NCBI RefSeq assembly: GCF_003550065.1
Contig: NZ_QXDC01000002.1
Span: forward strand, 1,174,260 to 1,238,259
Source: Hephaestia caeni
Lineage (GTDB): Bacteria > Pseudomonadota > Alphaproteobacteria > Sphingomonadales > Sphingomonadaceae
Length of the DNA: 64,000 nucleotides
Direction: 5' to 3'
Below the pieces are notes generated by a model. That model saw only the letters and a list, made by a program, of their open reading frames with translations, did not search any database and was not told the origin of the DNA. The position numbers were made by a program, and so were the translations under genes. This document shows, piece after piece, positions 59,076 to 64,000 of the stretch; positions within the stretch are counted from its first letter, which is position 1; each line of letters opens with the position of its first letter.

Positions 59076-59737
59076 TTGACCACCGCCATCACGAAACCGT
59101 CCCATTTCTTGACGCCCACCGTCTGCACCGCGGTCGCCACCACGCGATCGTCGCGTTCGAGCGCGTCGAACAGCGCGCGCGTGCCCTTGATCGCGGCATC
59201 GTCGCTGGCGGGATCGATCACCCCGCCGTCGCGGATCACGTTATCGACGATGATGATCGTCCCGGGCCGTGACAGCGCGACGGCGCGGTCGAAATAGGCG
59301 GCGTTGCCCGTCTTGTCGGCATCGATGAAGACGAGATCGAACGGCGCCTCGCCGCCCGCCACCATCGCGTCGAGCGTGTTGATCGCCGGTGCGACGCGGA
59401 TATCGACGCGATCCGACAGCCCGGCGCGATCGATATTGGCGCGGGCGACCTCGGCATGATGCGGATCGATTTCGAGCGTGACGACGCGGCCGCCCTCGGC
59501 AAGCCCGCGCGCCAGCTCGATCGTCGAATAGCCGCCGAGCGTGCCCACTTCGAGGATGCGCGCCGCCCGCCCGGCCAGCGCGAGCAGATGGAGGAAGCGC
59601 CCCTGCGCCGCCGACACGTCGATCGCAGGCAACCCGCCGTCATGATTGGCCGCCAGCGCGGCCCCGAGCGCGGCGTCGTCACCTAGCAGCTTGCCTTCGA
59701 TATAATGGTCGACCTCGGTCCAGCGTGGATCGCTCAT
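59072..59737 (-). CDS. O-methyltransferase, class I SAM-dependent
   Basis: 221-residue member of the COMT-like O-methyltransferase family (Methyltransf_3). SAM site [21 protein letters not shown] and [22 protein letters not shown]; metal site [17 protein letters not shown] and [17 protein letters not shown]. Substrate unknown; catechol-like compounds are usual. ATG 59737 has AAGGAGG seven bases before it. It lies in the tkt-gap-pgk-fba operon direction. Confidence 0.92.
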   Translation of the reverse strand: MSDPRWTEVDHYIEGKLLGDDAALGAALAANHDGGLPAIDVSAAQGRFLHLLALAGRAARILEVGTLGGYSTIELARGLAEGGRVVTLEIDPHHAEVARANIDRAGLSDRVDIRVAPAINTLDAMVAGGEAPFDLVFIDADKTGNAAYFDRAVALSRPGTIIIVDNVIRDGGVIDPASDDAAIKGTRALFDALERDDRVVATAVQTVGVKKWDGFVMAVVK

Positions 59738-59758
59738 TGTGCCGCCTCCTTCGATATC

Positions 59759-59816
59759 ACTCCGGCGGACGCCGGCGCCTCTCGCCGCGGAGAGATGCCG
59801 GCGCCCACCGGAGCGC
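59759..59816. repeat. intergenic palindrome between fba and methyltransferase gene
   Basis: GCCGGCGCC occurs on both sides (59771-59779 and 59797-59805) of a small hairpin CTCTC-GCCGCG-GAGAG, with CTCCGGC and CCGGAG at the outside. Confidence 0.55.
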
Positions 59817-59819
59817 CGG

Positions 59820-60734
59820 TCATTCCTCGTTCTTGTAGATGCGCACGAGCTTGTCGAGCATCGCCAGCGCTTCGGCGCGCGGGCGCTGGAAGGTGTTGCG
59901 GCCGATGATCGAGCCGTTGCCGCCGCCATCGCGAATGTCGCGCGCGTCCTGATAGACCGCGTCGGCCCCCTTGGCGGCTCCGCCCGAGAAGACGACGATG
60001 CGGCGGCCGTTGAAGCACGACTGGACGACATGGCGGACCCGATCCGACTGTTTGGCCCAGTCGGTGCCCTCATACGCCTTCTTGGCGTCCTTCTGCTCGA
60101 TATGATCGCTCGGCAGCTTGACCTTGATGATGTGCGCACCGAGCAGCGCCGCCATATGCGCGGCATAGGCGCCGACATCGAGCGCGAGTTCGCCGTCCTT
60201 GCTGAGTTCGCCGCCGCGCGGATACGACCAGATCACCGTGGCGATGCCGACCGACTTGGCCTGCGCCGAAAGCTCGCGGATTTCCTCGGCCAGTTCGAAG
60301 AAATGCTCCGACCCCGGATAGACGGTGAAGCCGATCGCCGCGCACCCGAGCCGCAGCGCATCGTCGACCCCGGCGGTGACCGCCTGGTCGCGCGCGGTCG
60401 CCCAGCTATTCGCCGAATTGACCTTGAGGATGGTCGGCAATTGCCCCGCGAAACTGTCCGCACCGGCCTCGATCATGCCGAGCGGCGCAGCATAGGCCGA
60501 CATCCCCGCATCGAGCGCGAGCCGGTAGTGATAATGCGGATCGTAGGCGTCGGGATTGACCGCGAAACTGCGCGCCGGGCCGTGCTCGAACCCCTGATCG
60601 ACCGGCAGGATGATCAGCTTGCCGGTGCCACCGAGCCTGCCCTGCATCAGGATGCGGGCGAGGTTCGCCTTCACCCCCGGATTGTCGCTTTCGTAATTGT
60701 CCAGAATCGCCTTTACGGCGGGCGTCATCGTCAT
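59820..60734 (-). CDS. class I fructose-bisphosphate aldolase (DhnA type)
   Basis: 304-residue DhnA/FbaB-type aldolase (Schiff-base, metal-free). ILPVDQGFEHGPARSF, YHYRLALDAGMSAYAAPLGM, ATVIWSYPRGGELSKDGE, and AHIIKVKLPSDHIE, whose Lys is the probable Schiff base, then FSGGAAKGADAVYQDARDIRDGGGNGSIIGRN for phosphate binding. Start MTMTPAVKAIL at 60734; A/G-rich AAGGGAAGG upstream. Follows pgk. Confidence 0.93.
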   Translation of the reverse strand: MTMTPAVKAILDNYESDNPGVKANLARILMQGRLGGTGKLIILPVDQGFEHGPARSFAVNPDAYDPHYHYRLALDAGMSAYAAPLGMIEAGADSFAGQLPTILKVNSANSWATARDQAVTAGVDDALRLGCAAIGFTVYPGSEHFFELAEEIRELSAQAKSVGIATVIWSYPRGGELSKDGELALDVGAYAAHMAALLGAHIIKVKLPSDHIEQKDAKKAYEGTDWAKQSDRVRHVVQSCFNGRRIVVFSGGAAKGADAVYQDARDIRDGGGNGSIIGRNTFQRPRAEALAMLDKLVRIYKNEE

Positions 60735-60843
60735 CGGGCCTTCCCTTCCCTGTGATTGCGTCTGCCTGATAGGCAGCCACGTTCGAACGGGGAAGCCCCA
60801 AGTCCGATGATCCGGCGCGTAAATGCCGCGCCGGATGCACCGA

Positions 60844-62034
60844 TCAGCGCGCGAGCGCCGCGACGCCGGGCAGTTCTTTTCCTTCCATCCATTCGAGGAA
60901 AGCGCCGCCCGCCGTTGAAACGAACGTGAAATCGTCCGCCACGCCGGCCTGATTGAGCGCGGCAACGGTATCGCCGCCACCCGCCACCGAAACGAGCTGG
61001 CCTTCGCGGGTCAGCGCCGCCGCGGTGCGCGCGAGCGCAACCGTCGCGGCGTCGAACGGCGGCGTCTCGAACGCGCCGAGCGGGCCGTTCCACACCAACG
61101 TGCGGCAGTTCTTGAGCACGTCGCCGAGCGCCTCGACCGCGGCGGGGCCGATATCGAGGATCATCTCGTCGGCGGCGACTTCGTGGACGTTGACGGTGCG
61201 CGTGGGCGGGTTGGCACGGAATTCCTTCGCCACCACGACGTCATACGGCAGGTGGACGATGCAGCCCGCAGCGTCGGCGGCGTCGAAGATCGCCTCGGCG
61301 GTGGCGGTGAGATCGTGCTCGCACAGGCTCTTGCCGACATCCACCCCGCGCGCGGCGAGGAAGGTGTTGGCCATGCCGCCACCGATGATCAGGTGATCGA
61401 CCTTGCCGACGAGATGCCTGAGGACGTCGAGCTTGGTCGAGACCTTGGCGCCCCCGACCACCGCCGCGACCGGATGTTCGGGATTGCCGAGCGCCTTTTC
61501 GAGCGCGTCGAGTTCGGCCTCCATCGCGCGGCCCGCGAACGCCGGCAGCCGATGCGCCAGCCCCTCGGTCGAAGCGTGCGCGCGGTGCGCGGCGGAAAAG
61601 GCATCGTTGACGTAGAGATCGCCCAGGATCGCAAATCGATCAATTACTTTGGGGCTGTTCTTCTCCTCGCCTGAGAAGAAGCGCGTGTTCTCCAGAACGG
61701 CGATGTCGCCTGGCGCCAGCGTGGCGACCGCGGCCTCGTCGCCTTCCCAATCGATGTAGCGCACCGGGCGACCGAGCACCTGCGAATAGGGCTGTGTGAT
61801 GCGCGCCAGCGACAATTCGGGATCGGGCTCCTTCGGGCGCCCGAAATGCGCGAGGATCAGGACGATCGCGCCCTTGTCGGCCAGTTCGGTGACGGTGGCG
61901 AGCGTCGCGCGCAGGCGGGTGTCGTCGGTGACGGCGCCATCGGCCATCGGCACGTTCAGATCCTCACGGACCAGCACGCGCTTGCCGCGCACGTCGCCGA
62001 TATCGTCCAGCGTCTTGAAACTCTTGGCCGCCAT
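60844..62034 (-). CDS. pgk: phosphoglycerate kinase
   Basis: 396-residue glycolytic kinase. [23 protein letters not shown] (usually VRVDLNVP), [45 protein letters not shown], and [18 protein letters not shown], plus [15 protein letters not shown] for nucleotide binding. Second last of the glycolytic trio gap-pgk-fba. A GC-rich hairpin separates it from gap. Confidence 0.96.
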   Translation of the reverse strand: MAAKSFKTLDDIGDVRGKRVLVREDLNVPMADGAVTDDTRLRATLATVTELADKGAIVLILAHFGRPKEPDPELSLARITQPYSQVLGRPVRYIDWEGDEAAVATLAPGDIAVLENTRFFSGEEKNSPKVIDRFAILGDLYVNDAFSAAHRAHASTEGLAHRLPAFAGRAMEAELDALEKALGNPEHPVAAVVGGAKVSTKLDVLRHLVGKVDHLIIGGGMANTFLAARGVDVGKSLCEHDLTATAEAIFDAADAAGCIVHLPYDVVVAKEFRANPPTRTVNVHEVAADEMILDIGPAAVEALGDVLKNCRTLVWNGPLGAFETPPFDAATVALARTAAALTREGQLVSVAGGGDTVAALNQAGVADDFTFVSTAGGAFLEWMEGKELPGVAALAR

Positions 62035-62067
62035 TGCTTACCTTCGTTCTCGATACTCCGATAGCAA

Positions 62068-62090
62068 GGGCGCCCCGTTACGGGGCGCCC
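62068..62090. terminator. strong hairpin between gap and pgk
   Basis: Perfect 10-bp stem GGGCGCCCCG/CGGGGCGCCC around a 3-base loop, 4 bp after the gap gene end. No clear U-run follows, so it may rather set the mRNA ratio of gap and pgk (attenuation or 3'-end protection). Confidence 0.55.
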
Positions 62091-62094
62091 GCGA

Positions 62095-63105
62095 TCAGAT
62101 CAGCTTCGCCATCGCGCCGGCGGTGTCGACCATCCGGTTCGAGAAGCCCCATTCGTTGTCGTACCACGACACGACGCGCACCAGCTTGCCGTCGATCACC
62201 GCGGTCTCAAGGCTGTCGACGGTGGACGAGGCCGGCGTGTGGACGAGATCGGCCGAGACCAGCGGCTCGTCGGTATAATCGAGCACCGAGGCGAGCGGGC
62301 CGCTTTCCGACGCCGCCTTGAGCGCGGCGTTGACCTCGTCGCGGGTCACCTCGCGGCCCGGCGTGAAGGTCAGGTCGATGATGCTGCCGTCGGGCACGGG
62401 CACGCGGATCGCGGCGCCGTCGAGTTTGCCCTTCAATTCGGGCAGGACGAGCGCGACCGCGCGCGCGGCGCCGGTCGTGGTCGGGATCATCGATACCGCC
62501 GCGGCACGCGCGCGGCGCAGATCCTTGTGGACCTGATCGAGGATCTTCTGATCGTTGGTATAGGCGTGGACCGTCAGCATCAGCCCGCGTTCGATCCCGA
62601 ATGCGTCGTTGAGCACCTTGGCGACCGGCGCCAGACAGTTGGTCGTGCACGAGGCGTTCGAGACGATCGTCTGCTCGGCGGTCAATTGATCGTGGTTGAC
62701 GCCGTAGACGACGGTGAGATCGACATCCTTGGCGGGCGCCGAGATCAGCACCTTCTTCGCGCCCGCATCGATATGCTTCTGCGCGCTGGCGCGATCGGTG
62801 AAGAAGCCGGTGCATTCGAGCACCAGATCGACGCCAAGTTCCTTGTGCGGCAGATTGGCGGGATCACGCTCGGCGGTGACGCGGATGCGCTTGCCGTCGA
62901 TCACGAGATCGTTGCCGTCGGCCCAAACCTCGCCCGGATATTTGCCGTGGACCGAATCGCGCGAGAACAGCCAGGCATTGGACTTGGCATCGGCGAGGTC
63001 GTTGATCGTGACCAGTTCCATCCCCGTGTCGCCGCGCTCGAGCATCGCGCGCGCCACCAGCCGCCCGATCCGTCCAAAGCCGTTGATCGCTACCTTCACG
63101 CTCAT
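62095..63105 (-). CDS. gap: glyceraldehyde-3-phosphate dehydrogenase
   Basis: 336-residue type I enzyme. [19 protein letters not shown] is the NAD site; [19 protein letters not shown] holds the catalytic Cys; [18 protein letters not shown]; then [22 protein letters not shown] and [15 protein letters not shown] at the end. Residue 35 region 'TINDLADAK' is Asp-type for NAD+. Lies after tkt. Confidence 0.97.
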   Translation of the reverse strand: MSVKVAINGFGRIGRLVARAMLERGDTGMELVTINDLADAKSNAWLFSRDSVHGKYPGEVWADGNDLVIDGKRIRVTAERDPANLPHKELGVDLVLECTGFFTDRASAQKHIDAGAKKVLISAPAKDVDLTVVYGVNHDQLTAEQTIVSNASCTTNCLAPVAKVLNDAFGIERGLMLTVHAYTNDQKILDQVHKDLRRARAAAVSMIPTTTGAARAVALVLPELKGKLDGAAIRVPVPDGSIIDLTFTPGREVTRDEVNAALKAASESGPLASVLDYTDEPLVSADLVHTPASSTVDSLETAVIDGKLVRVVSWYDNEWGFSNRMVDTAGAMAKLI

Positions 63106-63191
63106 CTGTCAGTCTCCAACTTGCTGGTCAGCAGCCTCTTGCGAGGCGAAAATGAGATCGGGCCTTTTTGGGGGTCCGTCTGCTAGGTAGG

Positions 63192-64000
63192 TCAGCCCTT
63201 CACGCGCGCAATGACCTTGGGGGTGATCTTCTCGGCGGTAAGCCCGAAATAATCATAGAGGGCGCTTGCCGGCGCCGACGCGCCGAAGCGATCGATGCCA
63301 AAGCGCATCCCCTCCAGCCCGGTATAGCGTTCCCAGCCGAAGGTCGTCCCCGCCTCGATCGAGACGCGCAAGACGCCGCCCGGCAGAATGTCCGCGCGAT
63401 AATCATCCGGCTGCGCGTCGAAGCGCGAGGTGCAGGGCATCGACACGACATCGGCGCCGATCCCCTCGGCCTCGAGCCGTTCGGCGACGCCGCACGCAAT
63501 CTCGACTTCGGAGCCGGTGGCGATCAGCACCACCTGTCGCGGCGCCGCGGCGGCACGCAGGCGATAGGCACCCCGCGCGCTCAGCATCCCGCCGCCATCG
63601 CGCAATTGCGGCAGGTTCTGGCGCGTGAGTGCAAGCAACGACGGGCCGTCGGCGCGGTTGAGCGCGAGTTGCCAGCATTCGGCGGTCTCGATGATATCGC
63701 ACGGACGGTAGACGTCGAGGCCGGGCATCGCGCGCAGGCTTTGCAGGTGCTCGATCGGCTGATGCGTCGGCCCGTCCTCGCCGAGCCCGATCGAATCGTG
63801 CGTCATCACATAGACGATGCGCGCGCGCTGCAGCGCCGACAGCCGGATCGCGGGGCGCGCATAATCCGAAAAGACCATGAAGGTGCCGCCGAACGGGATC
63901 ACCCCGCCGTGCAGCGCCATGCCGTTCATCGCCGCCGACATGCCGAATTCGCGGATGCCGTAATAAATGTAGCGACCCGCATAATCCTCCGCCGTCAGTG
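63192..64000 (-). CDS. tkt: transketolase, C-terminal part (gene continues beyond the window)
   Basis: The last about 269 residues of transketolase, a thiamine-diphosphate enzyme of the pentose phosphate pathway. Visible: DYAGRYIYYGIREFGMSAAMNG (start of the pyrimidine domain), MTHDSIGLGEDGPTHQPIEHL, VYRPCDIIETAECW, LIATGSEVEIACGVAERL and IEAGTTFGWERYTG. The frame is open to the last base, so the N-terminal two thirds lie outside. First seen gene of the tkt-gap-pgk-fba run. Confidence 0.95.
   Translation of the reverse strand, partial: LTAEDYAGRYIYYGIREFGMSAAMNGMALHGGVIPFGGTFMVFSDYARPAIRLSALQRARIVYVMTHDSIGLGEDGPTHQPIEHLQSLRAMPGLDVYRPCDIIETAECWQLALNRADGPSLLALTRQNLPQLRDGGGMLSARGAYRLRAAAAPRQVVLIATGSEVEIACGVAERLEAEGIGADVVSMPCTSRFDAQPDDYRADILPGGVLRVSIEAGTTFGWERYTGLEGMRFGIDRFGASAPASALYDYFGLTAEKITPKVIARVKG

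Noticed and set aside
59072..64000. Possible Calvin-cycle (cbb) operon because of tkt-gap-pgk-fba order
   Set aside because: No RuBisCO, phosphoribulokinase or CbbR is visible; the aldolase is the DhnA class I type, and the set fits ordinary glycolysis/pentose phosphate metabolism.

Overview
The window looks like chromosomal DNA of a high-GC alphaproteobacterium of the Sphingomonas group. The evidence is the gene content: CckA, an RcdA/DUF1465 protein, a DksA-type regulator, DUF1467, DUF2336, a 'host attachment' protein, a large TonB-dependent receptor, a PEP-CTERM-like surface protein and an ECF42 sigma factor. The intergenic palindromes resemble those I associate with sphingomonads. I see no insertion sequence, prophage, CRISPR array or rRNA operon.

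Layout. 0-6 kb holds small lipoproteins, a nitronate monooxygenase, RcdA-like and DUF465 proteins, a PilZ protein, DksA and the PEP-CTERM-like protein. 6-11 kb is a housekeeping block: host-attachment protein, serS-surE-nlpD-like, and tyrS. It is framed by two copies of a long palindromic repeat. 11-16.5 kb is regulatory: PilZ, CckA, a single-domain response regulator, and a DGPF/YCII gene plus ECF42 sigma pair with a matching promoter. Two tRNAs and an entericidin follow. 16.6-23.4 kb carries a polysaccharide deacetylase/histidine kinase pair, an Lrp regulator, a TPR protein and the folate operon folE-folM-folB. 23.6-28.4 kb has a TonB receptor, an SMP-30 lactonase and a GNAT enzyme. 28.4-34.9 kb is the least understood part: a histidine kinase without its histidine, a DUF2336 protein, a nucleotidyltransferase-like/membrane fusion, an Hpt domain without its histidine, and a large membrane coiled-coil protein.

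34.9-55.1 kb is one minus-strand superoperon encoding all of respiratory complex I (nuoA-N), followed by birA, coaX, rnj and a DUF1467 gene. Two tiny membrane-protein genes are threaded into the nuoD-E-F junctions by stop/start overlaps, and two secreted hypothetical genes sit between nuoF and nuoG. Palindromic elements fill several spacers inside the operon.

55.1-64 kb holds a GGDEF cyclase, an inositol-monophosphatase-like enzyme, a small periplasmic protein and efp. It ends with a central-carbon operon read tkt-gap-pgk-fba-O-methyltransferase-thiE; tkt runs off the window edge.

Many adjacent genes overlap by ATGA/GTGA/TGATG, so several starts here were chosen from those overlaps or from ribosome-binding sites rather than from the longest open frame. 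All family assignments come from reading motifs by eye; no database search was run.
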